Shown here: positions 24,829 to 34,123 of the stretch, piece after piece | Position numbering within the stretch: position 1 is the stretch's first letter | How the letters are laid out: each line of letters starts with the position of its first letter | Source: Leucobacter chromiiresistens | GTDB taxonomy: Bacteria > Actinomycetota > Actinomycetes > Actinomycetales > Microbacteriaceae | DNA: 64,000 nt | NCBI RefSeq assembly: GCF_001477055.1 | Contig: NZ_LDRK01000010.1 | Location: 1 to 64,000, forward strand | Direction of reading: 5' to 3' | Notes under the pieces: model-generated | The model's database searches: none | What the model was told of the DNA's origin: nothing | The model's input: only the letters and a program-made list of their open reading frames with translations | Position numbers and translations under genes: made by a program

Positions 24829-26214
24829 ATGACCCCGCTCCCCACGCAGCCCATCAGCCCCCTCGACGGACGCTACCGCGCTGCGGTCGCCGAACTCGGC
24901 GAGACACTCTCCGAGGCGGGCCTCAACAAGGCGCGCGTGCACGTCGAGGTCGAGTGGCTCGTGCACCTCACCGAGCACTCGCTGCTCGGCGGCTCCCCCA
25001 TCGACGCCGATCAGGTCGCCGCGCTGCGGGCCTGGGCGTCCGACTTCGGCCAGGCCGAGATCGACGAGCTGGCTGAGACGGAGCGCACCACCCAGCACGA
25101 CGTGAAGGCGGTCGAGTATCTGGTGCGCGCACGCCTCGAGAAGCAGGGCCTCGGGCACCTCGCCGAGCTCACCCACGTCTGCTGCACGAGCGAGGACATC
25201 AACAACCTCTCGTACGCACTGACCGTCAAGCAGGCGATCGCCGACGTGTGGCGCCCGCGCTTCGAGCGCGTCATCGCCGAGCTCGCCCGTCAGGCCGAGC
25301 AGTACCGCGAGCTCCCCATGATGAGCCGCACGCACGGCCAGCCGGCGACGCCCACGACGCTCGGCAAGGAGCTCGCGGTGTTTGTGCACCGGCTCGAGCG
25401 GCAGCTCAATCAGATCGACGACATCGAGTACCTCGGCAAGTTCTCGGGGGCCACCGGCACGTTCGCCGCACACCTCGCAGCGGACCCCGATACCGACTGG
25501 GCGCAGGTGTCGCAGGAGTTCGTGGAGGGCCTCGGTCTCGACTGGAACCCGCTCACCACGCAGATCGAGTCGCACGACTGGCAGGCCGAGCTGTACACGC
25601 GCATCGCGCACGCGAACCGCATTCTGCACAACCTCGCGACCGACGTGTGGAGCTACATCTCGATCGGCTACTTCCGTCAGATTCCCGTGGCGGGGGCCAC
25701 CGGTTCGTCGACGATGCCGCACAAGGTCAACCCGATCCGCTTCGAGAACGCCGAGGCCAACCTCGAGCTCTCGAACGCCATCCTCGACTCGCTCGCGGCG
25801 ACGCTCGTCACGAGCCGCTGGCAGCGCGACCTCACCGACTCATCCGCGCAGCGCAACATCGGAGTGGGGCTCGGGCACTCGGTGCTCGCGCTCGACAACA
25901 TTCTGAAGGGGCTCGGGCAGATCGATGCGGCTCCCGAGGTGCTCGCCGCCGATCTCGACGCGAACTGGGAGGTGCTCGGCGAGGCCATCCAGACCGTGAT
26001 CCGCGCCGAGGTGACCGCGGGCCGCTCGTCGATCAGCGACCCCTACGCGGCGCTCAAGGAGCTCACGCGCGGACGACGCATCGGTCAAGCCGATCTCGTC
26101 GAGTTCGTCGAGGGCCTCGAGATCGGCGACGCGGCGAAGCAGCGGCTGCTCGCCCTCACTCCGGCGACGTACATCGGCGACGCGGTGCGGCTCGTCGACT
26201 ACCTGCAGCGGTAG
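24829..26214 (+). CDS. purB: Adenylosuccinate lyase
   Basis: A 461-residue cytoplasmic enzyme of purine synthesis that releases fumarate from SAICAR and adenylosuccinate. The superfamily signature is GSSTMPHKVNPIRFE near residue 293, with MMSRTHGQPATPTTLGKE near 165 (catalytic His) and TTQHDVKAVEYLV near 85. The ISPLDGRYRAAVAEL N-terminus matches the E. coli-type PurB branch. ATG 24829 follows GAGAGG at 24819; an earlier in-frame ATG at 24790 has no conserved sequence. Confidence 0.95.
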   Translation: MTPLPTQPISPLDGRYRAAVAELGETLSEAGLNKARVHVEVEWLVHLTEHSLLGGSPIDADQVAALRAWASDFGQAEIDELAETERTTQHDVKAVEYLVRARLEKQGLGHLAELTHVCCTSEDINNLSYALTVKQAIADVWRPRFERVIAELARQAEQYRELPMMSRTHGQPATPTTLGKELAVFVHRLERQLNQIDDIEYLGKFSGATGTFAAHLAADPDTDWAQVSQEFVEGLGLDWNPLTTQIESHDWQAELYTRIAHANRILHNLATDVWSYISIGYFRQIPVAGATGSSTMPHKVNPIRFENAEANLELSNAILDSLAATLVTSRWQRDLTDSSAQRNIGVGLGHSVLALDNILKGLGQIDAAPEVLAADLDANWEVLGEAIQTVIRAEVTAGRSSISDPYAALKELTRGRRIGQADLVEFVEGLEIGDAAKQRLLALTPATYIGDAVRLVDYLQR

Positions 26215-26227
26215 GGGCGGGATCGCG

Positions 26228-26262
26228 GCGGCGGCCCCGGGGGCTCTCCCCCCGGCCGCCGC
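26228..26262. terminator. GC-rich hairpin between purB and convergent small membrane protein
   Basis: GCGGCGGCC pairs with GGCCGCCGC around a G5/C6 inner stem, directly after the purB stop. It is a strong hairpin without a T-run, as is usual in this GC-rich genome. Confidence 0.5.
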
Positions 26263-26311
26263 TCCGGCCTGGTCGTGCGCCGCCGATCCGGCCGCGCCGC
26301 GCGCTGTCGCG

Positions 26312-26602
26312 TCAGTGCCAGTTCGGCTTGTCGTTCGGCTGCTGCAGATCCTTGCGCGCGTCGAGGTCGTCCTGGCTCGGCTTCCCGCCGAGGCCGACCA
26401 GCGCGACCATCATGATCGACACGATGAAGCCGATGCCCAGGAAGACGGCGCCGAGAACGAGGTCTCGCGTCGTCAGCAGCACCACGACTCCGGCGAAGAC
26501 GCCGAGCACGGCCGAGAAGCCGATGAGCTCGAGCGGCTTCAGGCGGTCACGGCGCGACGGCGTCACGGGATCCTGATTGGCGGGCTCGGGGGGCTGGGTC
26601 AT
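26312..26602 (-). CDS. Small two-helix membrane protein, unknown function
   Basis: A 96-residue protein: a charged N-terminus (residues 1-24), two hydrophobic helices at about 26-44 and 48-70, and a polar tail with KPSQDDLDARKDLQQ. I do not recognise a family; similar small proteins occur beside purB in Microbacteriaceae. Its start overlaps the stop of the preceding membrane protein gene by 4 bp (ATGA at 26599-26602), so the two are co-translated and may act together. Confidence 0.7.
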   Translation of the reverse strand: MTQPPEPANQDPVTPSRRDRLKPLELIGFSAVLGVFAGVVVLLTTRDLVLGAVFLGIGFIVSIMMVALVGLGGKPSQDDLDARKDLQQPNDKPNWH

Positions 26603-27228
26603 CGTCTGCTTTCCGGAGGGCTCGAGAGGGGTGAACGTTCGCTGGCTGCCCCGTCGCTGATCGCACCGTCGCCGGGCGCGGATGCACGGCGGGTGTCGAA
26701 CGCGGAGATACCGAGGTACACGCCGGCGAGCACCGCGTACGCGCCGAGGAAGCCGAGCACGGCGACCTCATCGGTGCGCACGAGGATGACGAGCAGGGCG
26801 AGCAGCATGCCGGTCGCGCCGAGGAACACGGCGTCCTGACGACTTCCCGGTCGCACCGTCATGCCGACGAATTCGAGGAGCGCGCTGAGCAGCGCCCAGC
26901 CCGCCACGACGACTGCGAACACGATGACCGTGTCGGTGAGCGCGAGGCCCAGCGCTGCGGCGAGCGAGACGACGCCGAGCAGGAGCGGGAGCGGATTGCC
27001 TCCGCGCGAGCGCAGCGACCACCACTCGACGAGATGGGCGATGCCGACCGCTCCGATGGTGAGCGCGGCCATTCCGAGGTCGAACGACAGCTGCTCGTGC
27101 AGTGTCGCCGAGAAGGCGATGGCGATCCCGGAGAGCAGGAGCACGGCGACGCGCACCAGCTTGATGGGGCGAGACACGGGCGTTTCGGGAGTCGTCGATC
27201 CCGCAGTTGTCGAAACTGCAGCAGGCAT
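26599..27228 (-). CDS. Six-helix membrane protein, unknown function
   Basis: A 209-residue protein with a Thr/Pro-rich N-terminus and about six hydrophobic helices between residues 24 and 178, ending in a Ser/Pro/Arg-rich tail. The pairing of short helices resembles HdeD/DUF308-type proteins, but no diagnostic motif is visible. It overlaps the downstream small membrane protein gene. Upstream, a 100-bp gap separates it from the dnaB stop, and a run of AGAAAGGGG serves as ribosome site. Confidence 0.7.
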   Translation of the reverse strand: MPAAVSTTAGSTTPETPVSRPIKLVRVAVLLLSGIAIAFSATLHEQLSFDLGMAALTIGAVGIAHLVEWWSLRSRGGNPLPLLLGVVSLAAALGLALTDTVIVFAVVVAGWALLSALLEFVGMTVRPGSRQDAVFLGATGMLLALLVILVRTDEVAVLGFLGAYAVLAGVYLGISAFDTRRASAPGDGAISDGAASERSPLSSPPESRR

Positions 27229-27328
27229 GACACCCCTTTCTCGGTCGATCCCAGTCTACCCCGGCATCGCTGTGCGGAATCCCCGCGACGGTGCGCCGCC
27301 GCAGGGTCGGGCGCAGCAGCGCCGAGCC

Positions 27329-28702
27329 TCACACCTGGGGCATGTCCTGGAAGCGCGAGTAGTGGCCCTGGAAGGCGACGGTCACGGTGCCCGTGGGCCC
27401 GTTGCGCTGCTTCGCCAGGATGAAGTCGGCCTCCCCCGCGCGGGGGCTGTCGCGATCGCCCACGGCCTCGCGGTGGAGCAGGATCACCATGTCGGCGTCC
27501 TGCTCGAGCGAGCCCGATTCGCGGAGGTCGCTGATGGCCGGCATCTTGTCTGCGCGCTGCTCGGACGCTCGGTTCAGCTGGGAGAGCGCGATCACCGGCA
27601 CGTCGAGCTCCTTGGAGAGCAGCTTCAGTGCGCGTGAGAACTCCGAGACCTCCTGCTGGCGGCTCTCCGACTTCTTGCCGCTCGAGAGCAGCTGGAGGTA
27701 GTCGATCACGACCATGCGCAGCCCGTGCTGCTGCTTCAGGCGGCGGCACTTCGCTCGGATCTCGACGAGGGTGAGATTCGGGCTGTCATCGATGTAGAGC
27801 GGCGCCTCGGCCACGCGCGCCTGAGTCGCCGCGAGCTTCTGGAAGTCGCGGTTGTCGAGCGCGCCCTTGCGGAGCGTCTGCATGGGGATGCTCGCCTCCG
27901 CCGCGAGCAGACGCATCGCGATCTCGGCGCGGCCCATCTCGAGGGAGAAGAACACGGTGGGTGCGTTCGCGTGCACCGATGCGTTGCGCGCGACGTCCAT
28001 CGCGAGCGTCGACTTGCCCATGGCGGGTCGGGCGGCGATGATGATCATCTGGCCGCCGGCGAAGCCGTTGGTCATGGCGTCGAGTTCGCTGAAGCCGGTC
28101 GGCACGCCGAGCATTCCGTCAGCCGCGCCGTTCGCCTTATTGATCTCCTCGAGCGCGGCGTCCACGGCCAGGTGGAGCGGCACGTAATCCTCGCCCTGAC
28201 TCTCCCCCGTCACGCCGTAGATCTCGGACTGGGCGACGTTGACGAGATCGATCGCCTCGCCCTCGCCCGCGTAGCCCATCTGCACGATGCGGGTTCCCGC
28301 CTCGACGAGGCGCCGGAGCAGCGCCTTCTCCGCGACGATCTCGGCGTAGAAGCTCGCGTTCGCTGCGGTCGGCACGATGCTGGTGAGCGTGTGCAGGTAC
28401 TCGGCGCCGCCGGCGCGCTGCAGCTCGCCGCTCTTCGTGAGCTCGTCGGTGACCGTGATGACGTCGGTGGGCTCGCCGCGGGAGTAGAGCGAGAGCACGG
28501 CCTCGTAGATCACCTCGTGCTTGGGCACGTAGAGGTCGGAGCCCTTCAGCAGCCCGGTGACGTCGGCGACCGCGTCCTTCGACAGCAGCATGCCGCCCAG
28601 CGCGCTCTGCTCGGCGAGCAGATCGTACGGGGGCGTGCGCTCGTGCCCGCGCGACTCGTCGTCGACGAACGGATCCGAGATTCCCAGGTGTGCAATGGAC
28701 AC
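27329..28702 (-). CDS. dnaB: Replicative DNA helicase
   Basis: A 457-residue hexameric helicase without an intein. The N-terminal primase-binding domain begins PPYDLLAEQSALGGMLLSKD, the RecA-like domain has Walker A ARPAMGKSTLA near residue 227, Walker B MVVIDYLQLL near 330, SQLNRASEQRADKMP near 370 and SGSLEQDADMVILLHRE near 392. It unwinds DNA ahead of the fork. It lies downstream of the rpsF-rplI operon on the same strand, 560 bp away, and that gap contains a cluster of DnaA boxes, which suggests DnaA-linked control of its expression. Confidence 0.95.
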   Translation of the reverse strand: MSIAHLGISDPFVDDESRGHERTPPYDLLAEQSALGGMLLSKDAVADVTGLLKGSDLYVPKHEVIYEAVLSLYSRGEPTDVITVTDELTKSGELQRAGGAEYLHTLTSIVPTAANASFYAEIVAEKALLRRLVEAGTRIVQMGYAGEGEAIDLVNVAQSEIYGVTGESQGEDYVPLHLAVDAALEEINKANGAADGMLGVPTGFSELDAMTNGFAGGQMIIIAARPAMGKSTLAMDVARNASVHANAPTVFFSLEMGRAEIAMRLLAAEASIPMQTLRKGALDNRDFQKLAATQARVAEAPLYIDDSPNLTLVEIRAKCRRLKQQHGLRMVVIDYLQLLSSGKKSESRQQEVSEFSRALKLLSKELDVPVIALSQLNRASEQRADKMPAISDLRESGSLEQDADMVILLHREAVGDRDSPRAGEADFILAKQRNGPTGTVTVAFQGHYSRFQDMPQV

Positions 28703-28824
28703 GCAGACTTCCTCTCACAGCGATGGCTTCGGTTACTGAACGATCAGACACCGGACCCCGGACATTCACGGTAGGCCCCGCGCGCCGGTCGGCAAAACGC
28801 CCTCCACGGGGCGAACACCCCGCC

Positions 28825-28953
28825 TGTGGATAACTCCGTGGACAATTCACCGCGTAGAGCCGTTCGTTGTCCACACGCTTGGGGAGAACTTGTGGATGGG
28901 GTGTGGAGACGAGATTGTTTCCGGCTCGTGAACAGGAGTTTTCATTATCCACA
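28825..28953. promoter_or_regulatory. DnaA-box cluster upstream of dnaB
   Basis: Within 130 bp I see TGTGGATAA (28825-28833, perfect, minus), CGTGGACAA (28837-28845, minus), TTGTCCACA (28867-28875), TGTGGATGG (28891-28899, weak) and TTATCCACA (28945-28953, perfect). The stretch is AT-richer than its surroundings. The rest of the 560-bp gap 28703-29262 holds the rplI terminator (29204-29247) and no convincing gene. Confidence 0.75.
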
Positions 28954-29203
28954 GGCAGAAAGTTATTCAAGTCTCAGGTACAGCTTGAGTCTTTGAGAAA
29001 CGCCCGGCATGTGGAGAACTTGCATCCGGCGAGGGCTGCGCGGTAGCCATTCTCGAGCCGGGCGCCTCCGCATCGTTCACGGGCCGTTCAACCCCCAGCC
29101 GCCATCGGCGGAGCACGTTCGGCACGCGTCGGAGCGGGCGGAGCGAGCGCCCGGACGGCAGAAGCCGCCCCGAGCCGGAGGCGTGCGCAGGGCGCACATG
29201 CGA

Positions 29204-29247
29204 ACGGCGGGACGCCGGCCCGGAGAACCGAGCCGGCGTCCCGCCGT
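29204..29247 (-). terminator. Terminator hairpin after rplI
   Basis: A perfect 16-bp stem (29204-29219 with 29232-29247, arm beginning ACGGCGGGACG) and a 12-nt loop, lying 16 bp past the rplI stop codon on the minus strand. No T-run follows. Confidence 0.7.
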
Positions 29248-29262
29248 GACGTGCGCGAAGTG

Positions 29263-29712
29263 CTATCGCTGAGCGATGACCTGCAGCGTGACCTTGGCGT
29301 CGACACCCTCGTGCAGGTGCACGATGGCCTCGTACTCGCCGGTCGTCTTGATCGCGGGGAGCGTGATCTTGCGCTTGTCGATCTCGCCGATGCCCGCCTC
29401 CGACACCGCTGCCGCGACTGCGGCGGGCTTCACGGAGCCGAACAGACGACCGCCGTTGCCGGTCTTGGTGAGGAGGCGGATCTTGCCCTCCTGCAGCTTG
29501 GCCTTGAGCGCCTGCGCGTCTTCGACCGAGGCGAGCGCGCGGGCCTCGCGCGCGGCGCGGAGCTGCGCGACCTGAGCCTCGCCGCCGCGGGTCCAGTGCA
29601 CCGCGTAGCCCTGGGGCACGAGGTAGTTGCGGGCGTAACCGGTCTTGACGTCGACGACGTCACCGGCGGAACCGAGGCCCTGGACCTCGTTCGTGAGGAT
29701 TACCTTTGACAT
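29263..29712 (-). CDS. rplI: 50S ribosomal protein L9
   Basis: A 149-residue ribosomal protein that bridges to the next ribosome through its long helix. [20 protein letters not shown] and [19 protein letters not shown] are the N-terminal RNA-binding signature, and [22 protein letters not shown] begins the C-terminal domain. Last gene of the rpsF-ssb-rpsR-rplI operon, 11 bp after rpsR, followed by a strong hairpin. Confidence 0.97.
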   Translation of the reverse strand: MSKVILTNEVQGLGSAGDVVDVKTGYARNYLVPQGYAVHWTRGGEAQVAQLRAAREARALASVEDAQALKAKLQEGKIRLLTKTGNGGRLFGSVKPAAVAAAVSEAGIGEIDKRKITLPAIKTTGEYEAIVHLHEGVDAKVTLQVIAQR

Positions 29713-29723
29713 TTCTCTACTCC

Positions 29724-29984
29724 TTACCGGCCGGAACCGGCGTAGGGGAGGAGAGCCATCTCGCGGGCGTTCTTCACGGCCTTCGCGATGAGTCGCTGCT
29801 CCTGAACGGACACACCGGTGATACGACGGGCGCGGATCTTTCCGCGCTCGGAGATGAACTTGCGGAGCGTGGCGACATCCTTGTAATCGATGACGCCGAC
29901 GGTCTGCTTCTTCGCGGGTGCGAGGGTCTTGGCGTTCTTACCGCGACCCGGCTTGCGGGCTGTGCCGCTGGACTTGCCTGCCAT
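29724..29984 (-). CDS. rpsR: 30S ribosomal protein S18
   Basis: An 86-residue protein with a basic N-terminal tail and the S18 core [19 protein letters not shown] and [19 protein letters not shown]. It binds S6 in the 30S platform, and rpsF is encoded in the same operon. It has no CxxC zinc motif, so it is the zinc-independent type. Confidence 0.97.
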   Translation of the reverse strand: MAGKSSGTARKPGRGKNAKTLAPAKKQTVGVIDYKDVATLRKFISERGKIRARRITGVSVQEQRLIAKAVKNAREMALLPYAGSGR

Positions 29985-30032
29985 AATTGGTCTCTTTTCG
30001 TGATGCGTTCCGGCTGCGCCGGATCAAGAAGT

Positions 30033-30578
30033 TTAGAAGGGTTGCTCGTCGTCGAAACCGCCGCCGAAGCCGCCGCCGCCGGACTGGCCCTGACCCGAAT
30101 TGGTCCAGGGGTTGTCCTGCTGCTGAGGAGCTGCGGGCTGGCCCCAGCTGCTCTGCCCGGCGGGCTGGTTTCCGCCGGCGCTGCCGCCGCCGAAGCCCCC
30201 CACCTGGCCGCGAGCCTGGCCGCGCGCGACCTGAGCCGTGGCGAACCGGAGCGACGGCCCGACCTCTTCGACCTCGAGGTCGAGCGAGGTGCGCTGCTGG
30301 CCCTGGTTGTCGGTGTAGCTGCGCTGGGTGAGGCGGCCCTGCACGATGACGCGCATGCCCTTGGTGAGCGATGCCGCGATGTTATCGGCGTACTCGCCGT
30401 ATGCGCGGCACCCGAGCCACAGCGGTTCGCCGTCCGACCAATCGCCCGACTGGCGGTCGCGCACGCGAGGGGTCGAGGCGATCCGGAAGGTCACCCACGA
30501 CTTGCCCGCCTGGCTGACGCGCGGCTCCGGGTCGGCAACGAGGTTGCCGACGACTGTGATCAGCGGCTCGCCGGCCAT
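30033..30578 (-). CDS. ssb: Single-stranded DNA-binding protein
   Basis: A 181-residue SSB. The OB fold (residues 1-115) starts PLITVVGNLVADPEPRVSQ and includes VIVQGRLTQRSY. The C-terminal tail is Gly/Gln-rich and ends in GFDDEQPF, the acidic tip (DDEQPF) that recruits replication and repair proteins. It lies 3 bp after rpsF. Cytoplasmic, acts at forks and in recombination. Confidence 0.96.
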   Translation of the reverse strand: MAGEPLITVVGNLVADPEPRVSQAGKSWVTFRIASTPRVRDRQSGDWSDGEPLWLGCRAYGEYADNIAASLTKGMRVIVQGRLTQRSYTDNQGQQRTSLDLEVEEVGPSLRFATAQVARGQARGQVGGFGGGSAGGNQPAGQSSWGQPAAPQQQDNPWTNSGQGQSGGGGFGGGFDDEQPF

Positions 30579-30581
30579 GGG

Positions 30582-30944
30582 CTAGGCGCCGACCTTCGCG
30601 GCTGCGCGAGCGGCCTTGGCCTGGTCGCGCTTCGTCTGAGCCGCGCGCTGGGCGATGAGCTCGTCGGAGCGCAGCACCTTGGTGCGGAGCACGGCCTCGG
30701 AGAGACCCAGCTGACGATCGAGCTCAGCGGTGGCCTCGTGGGTCGCGGTGAAGTTCACCACGACGTAGATGCCTTCGGACTGCTTCTTGATCTCGTAGGC
30801 CAGACGACGCTTGCCCCAGATATCGGTGCTCTCGATCTCGCCGCCCGCATTGCGGATGACGCCGAGGAACTTCTCGATGCTGGGGGCCACGGTGCGCTCG
30901 TCGATACCCGGATCGAGGATCACCATCAGTTCGTACGGATGCAT
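30582..30944 (-). CDS. rpsF: 30S ribosomal protein S6
   Basis: A 120-residue protein starting [19 protein letters not shown] and containing [20 protein letters not shown], the S6 RNA- and S18-binding face. AAGGAGG lies just before ATG 30942-30944. It opens the operon. On the minus strand the leader folds a small hairpin CACAG-AAATC-CTGTG (30975-30989) followed by GCCG, reminiscent of the S6:S18 autoregulatory leader; this resemblance is only suggestive. Confidence 0.96.
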   Translation of the reverse strand: MHPYELMVILDPGIDERTVAPSIEKFLGVIRNAGGEIESTDIWGKRRLAYEIKKQSEGIYVVVNFTATHEATAELDRQLGLSEAVLRTKVLRSDELIAQRAAQTKRDQAKAARAAAKVGA

Positions 30945-31089
30945 TATTGACCCACCTCCTTCGGACTTCACGGCCACAGGATTTCTGTGACAGGAGGGTG
31001 TTGATACATCGTGCCGTCGCGCAGCGCAGGGAGCGCTGAACGCAGACAACTTCAACAGCTTAGCACCTTCGAGCCGCACCGTCACCCGG

Positions 31090-31731
31090 TCAGACGCCGG
31101 CACCGCCGCGGAAGAACTGGAGGGTGTAGTCGTACCAGGCGCCCGTCATCACGATCGGCCGCCACCCGGTGTCGACGCCGCGGCGCATCGCCGCGTTCGA
31201 ACCGATGCACACGTATGCGACGCGATCCGCGCGCGCCTCGTAGACGTGCACGTACAGGTCGCCCAGGTTGTGCCACTGCGGCATGCCGAGCTGGTGCAGC
31301 GCCGCGAGGTCGCCCACCCGCAACCGCTCGTAGATCCACGCGTTCCAGGCGTCATCGGAGTGCCAGGTGCGCTCGAACACGCGCACCACCGGCGTGCCCG
31401 TGGGCCTGCGCCGCAGCCCGTCGGCACTGCGGTTGAACCAGAGGCGGTGCCGGATCATGAAGGCCCCGCCGAGCGAGATCGCGAGCAGGAGGAGGAGGCC
31501 GAAGGGGATCATCATCAGCGTGAGGGCGCGGCTCGCCCCGACCGCGGCCGAGCAGTCGAGCCCCGGGCTGCAGGTCGCGCCCGCCCGCGAGGCGGCACCG
31601 AGGACGATGGCCACGAACACGGCGCCGAGCACCACGAAGCCGATGGACCAGGAGAGATGGAAGGCCGCGTTGCTCCGCCGGATCTCGGGGAGGGTCGCGA
31701 GCTGCTGCGCCGGGCCGAGGTAGCGGCTCAC
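31090..31731 (-). CDS. Membrane protein of unknown function
   Basis: A 213-residue protein with two hydrophobic helices (about 26-46 and 69-92), a short CSPGLDC segment between them that could form an extracytoplasmic disulfide, and a 120-residue soluble C-terminal part rich in Trp and Tyr. I do not recognise the family. It starts at GTG 31729-31731, overlapping the stop of the MshB-like gene, and so belongs to the same transcript. Confidence 0.7.
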   Translation of the reverse strand: MSRYLGPAQQLATLPEIRRSNAAFHLSWSIGFVVLGAVFVAIVLGAASRAGATCSPGLDCSAAVGASRALTLMMIPFGLLLLLAISLGGAFMIRHRLWFNRSADGLRRRPTGTPVVRVFERTWHSDDAWNAWIYERLRVGDLAALHQLGMPQWHNLGDLYVHVYEARADRVAYVCIGSNAAMRRGVDTGWRPIVMTGAWYDYTLQFFRGGAGV

Positions 31732-32603
31732 CGGGGCGGCGCCTCTGCGCTCGGCGCCTCCCCACGCGGCGCCGATTCGGCGCCGGGCCCGCTCGGCGCC
31801 GGTGTCAGGCGCCGGAACGTCTCGACGGTGCCGATCGGCTCCCGCTGCCCGCCGACGTGCACGATCTCATCGCCGTCGACGGTGAGCTGCGTCGCATACG
31901 CCCGCAGCGCGGCGGTCTTGCGGGGAAGCCAGGGGGAGACGTCGTGGGCCTCCGCCGACGCCGACGACGCGTCGGTCGGCGCGGGGCCGGCATCGCTCGA
32001 GAACACGTCGGAGACGATGGCCCAGAACGGGATTTCGAGGGCGTGCGCGACCGCGCGTGCGAGACGATGCGCGAAGACGTGATCGGGGTGGCCGTAACCG
32101 CCTCCGTCGTCGTAGCTCACGATCGCCTGCGCCTGCGACTGATATGCGGCGGCCAGCAGATCGTTCAGCGCCTCGACCGCGGGCGCCGAGGTGAGCGCAT
32201 CCGGGCTCGCATCCTCCGACGCGGTCGCGCGTCCGTCGGGGCCCCACGCCATCCCGGAATCCTCGTAGATCACCGGGGGATAACCCTCGGCGCGGGCGGG
32301 CTCGACGCCGAGGAACGCGTGGCGCTCCACCCCGAGCATGCCGAGTGCGGTCTTCAGCTCGTTCTGCCGGGCGACGGCGATGCCGTGGGCTGCGACGAGC
32401 GCCTCGAGCGGGCCCGCCACCACCTCGCCGCGCTCTCCGCGCGTGAGCGTCACGAGCAGCGGCTCCCGCCCGGCCTCGGCAAGCGCCGCGAGCGTTCCGC
32501 CGGTCGCGATCGTCTCATCGTCGGGATGCGCATGCACGAACAGCACCCGCGCCCGCCCGTCGAACCACGTCGATACGTCTGCATTCACGTCACGCACTCC
32601 CAT
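31728..32603 (-). CDS. mshB: PIG-L/LmbE family deacetylase, probable mycothiol-pathway MshB
   Basis: A 291-residue zinc deacetylase. FVHAHPDDETIATGGTLA (residues 22-39) holds the His-Pro-Asp-Asp zinc site and GGGYGHPDHVFAHRLARA near 170 the second His. LVTLTRGERGEV and the YEDSGMAWG segment match MshB, which removes acetyl from GlcNAc-inositol after MshA; the related Mca amidase cannot be fully excluded, nor another LmbE member. Together with the MshA-like gene at 16832 it supports mycothiol synthesis in this organism. It overlaps the following membrane protein gene by 4 bp. Confidence 0.72.
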   Translation of the reverse strand: MGVRDVNADVSTWFDGRARVLFVHAHPDDETIATGGTLAALAEAGREPLLVTLTRGERGEVVAGPLEALVAAHGIAVARQNELKTALGMLGVERHAFLGVEPARAEGYPPVIYEDSGMAWGPDGRATASEDASPDALTSAPAVEALNDLLAAAYQSQAQAIVSYDDGGGYGHPDHVFAHRLARAVAHALEIPFWAIVSDVFSSDAGPAPTDASSASAEAHDVSPWLPRKTAALRAYATQLTVDGDEIVHVGGQREPIGTVETFRRLTPAPSGPGAESAPRGEAPSAEAPPR

Positions 32604-34070
32604 TCACTCGCCGCCGTGCTCGGCGTACCACGCGCGCAGCCGCGCCTCCGCGGCCTCCGAACCGATCGGACCCTCGTCGAGGCGCACCTCGAGCAGGTGG
32701 CGATACGCGCGGCCCACCGCGGGCCCCGGCCCGATGCCGAGGATCGCCATGATCCGCTCGCCGTCGAGCTCGGGCCGCACCGCTGCGAGCTCCTCGGCCT
32801 CCGCGAGCTCGGCGATGCGGCGCTCGATGTCGTCGTAGGCGTGATCGAGACGCTCCGCCTTGCGGCGATTGCGCGTCGTCACGTCGGCCCGGGTCAGGAT
32901 GTGGAGCCGTTCGAGTTCTTCGCCGGCGTCGCGCACGTAGCGCCGCACCGCCGAATCGGTCCACGGCTGATCGCTGTAGCCGAAGAAGCGCAGGTGCAGC
33001 TCGATGAGACGTGCGACGCGCTTCACCGTGTCGTTGTCGAACCGCAGTTCGCGCAGCCGCTTCTTCGCGAGCTTCGCGCCCACCACGTCGTGGTGATGGA
33101 AGGTGACTCCGCCCCGCTCGAAACGGCGGGTCGCCGGCTTGCCGATGTCGTGCAGCAGTGCGGCGATGCGCAGCACGACGTCGGGGGAGGCGACGCGCAC
33201 CCCCTCGCCGTCGCCGTCGCCGCCCTCGCCCCCGCGGCGGGCGAGCTCCAGCTCGATGGCCTGCCGCAGCACCGTCAGGCTGTGCTCGTACACGTCCTTG
33301 TGCCGACCGTGATCGTCCTGCGTCGCGATGAGCGCCGTCAGCTCCGGCAGGAATCGCTCGGCCAGCCCCGTCTCGACCAGCAGGCGAATGCCCGGAAGCG
33401 GGTCGCGCGCGGAGAGGAGCTTCACGAACTCGTCGCGGATCCGCTCGGCCGAGATGATGTCGAGCCGCTCGGCGAGCTCCGCCATCGACGTCCGCGTCGC
33501 CGCGTCGACCTCGAATCCGAGCTGCGCGGAGAAGCGCGCGGCGCGCAGCATGCGCAGCGGATCATCGGTGAACGACTCCTCCGGGGCGCCGGGCGTGCGA
33601 ATCCGCTCGGCGAGCAGATCCTCGAGTCCGCCGGAGACGTCGACGAGACGCAGCTCGGGGAGCATCAGTGCGAGGGCATTGATCGTGAAGTCGCGTCGCA
33701 CGAGATCGCCCTCGATGGTCTTCCCGAATCTCACCTCGGGCTTCCGCGAGTCGTCGCGGTACGTCTCCGCGCGGTACGTGGTGATCTCGACGGTCTCGCC
33801 GAGCACGTTCGCCGCGATCGTGCCGAAATCGCGGCCCACGTCCCAGACGTTCGTCGAGACCGCGTCGAGCACGGCGCGCGTCTCGTCGGGGTGGGCGGAG
33901 GTCGTGAAGTCCAGGTCCGTCACGGGTCGGCCGAGCAGCGCGTCGCGCACCGGGCCGCCCACGAGGGCGAATTCGTGGCCGCGCTCGGCGAACGCGGCGG
34001 CGAGGGCCGCGACCGGAGCCGAGCCGGCGATGGCGCGCAGCGCATCCATGGATGCAGCGAGGGAAGGCAT
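32604..34070 (-). CDS. cca: CCA tRNA nucleotidyltransferase
   Basis: A 488-residue class II enzyme that adds or repairs the CCA end of tRNAs. ALVGGPVRDALLGRPVTDLD near residue 35 contains the G-loop and the catalytic DxD, RRDFTINALALML near 128 is the RxxxN/A motif, and an HD domain appears with IAALLHDIGKPATRR near 305. In this genome at least the tRNA-Ile and tRNA-Ala genes in the window lack a full encoded CCA, so the enzyme is needed. A 53-bp gap separates it from the divergent DUF6049 gene. Confidence 0.95.
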   Translation of the reverse strand: MPSLAASMDALRAIAGSAPVAALAAAFAERGHEFALVGGPVRDALLGRPVTDLDFTTSAHPDETRAVLDAVSTNVWDVGRDFGTIAANVLGETVEITTYRAETYRDDSRKPEVRFGKTIEGDLVRRDFTINALALMLPELRLVDVSGGLEDLLAERIRTPGAPEESFTDDPLRMLRAARFSAQLGFEVDAATRTSMAELAERLDIISAERIRDEFVKLLSARDPLPGIRLLVETGLAERFLPELTALIATQDDHGRHKDVYEHSLTVLRQAIELELARRGGEGGDGDGEGVRVASPDVVLRIAALLHDIGKPATRRFERGGVTFHHHDVVGAKLAKKRLRELRFDNDTVKRVARLIELHLRFFGYSDQPWTDSAVRRYVRDAGEELERLHILTRADVTTRNRRKAERLDHAYDDIERRIAELAEAEELAAVRPELDGERIMAILGIGPGPAVGRAYRHLLEVRLDEGPIGSEAAEARLRAWYAEHGGE

Positions 34071-34123
34071 CCCTCTAGGGTAGCCGGGTCCGCCGTGCGG
34101 GTCCGATCCCTAGACTTGTCGCC

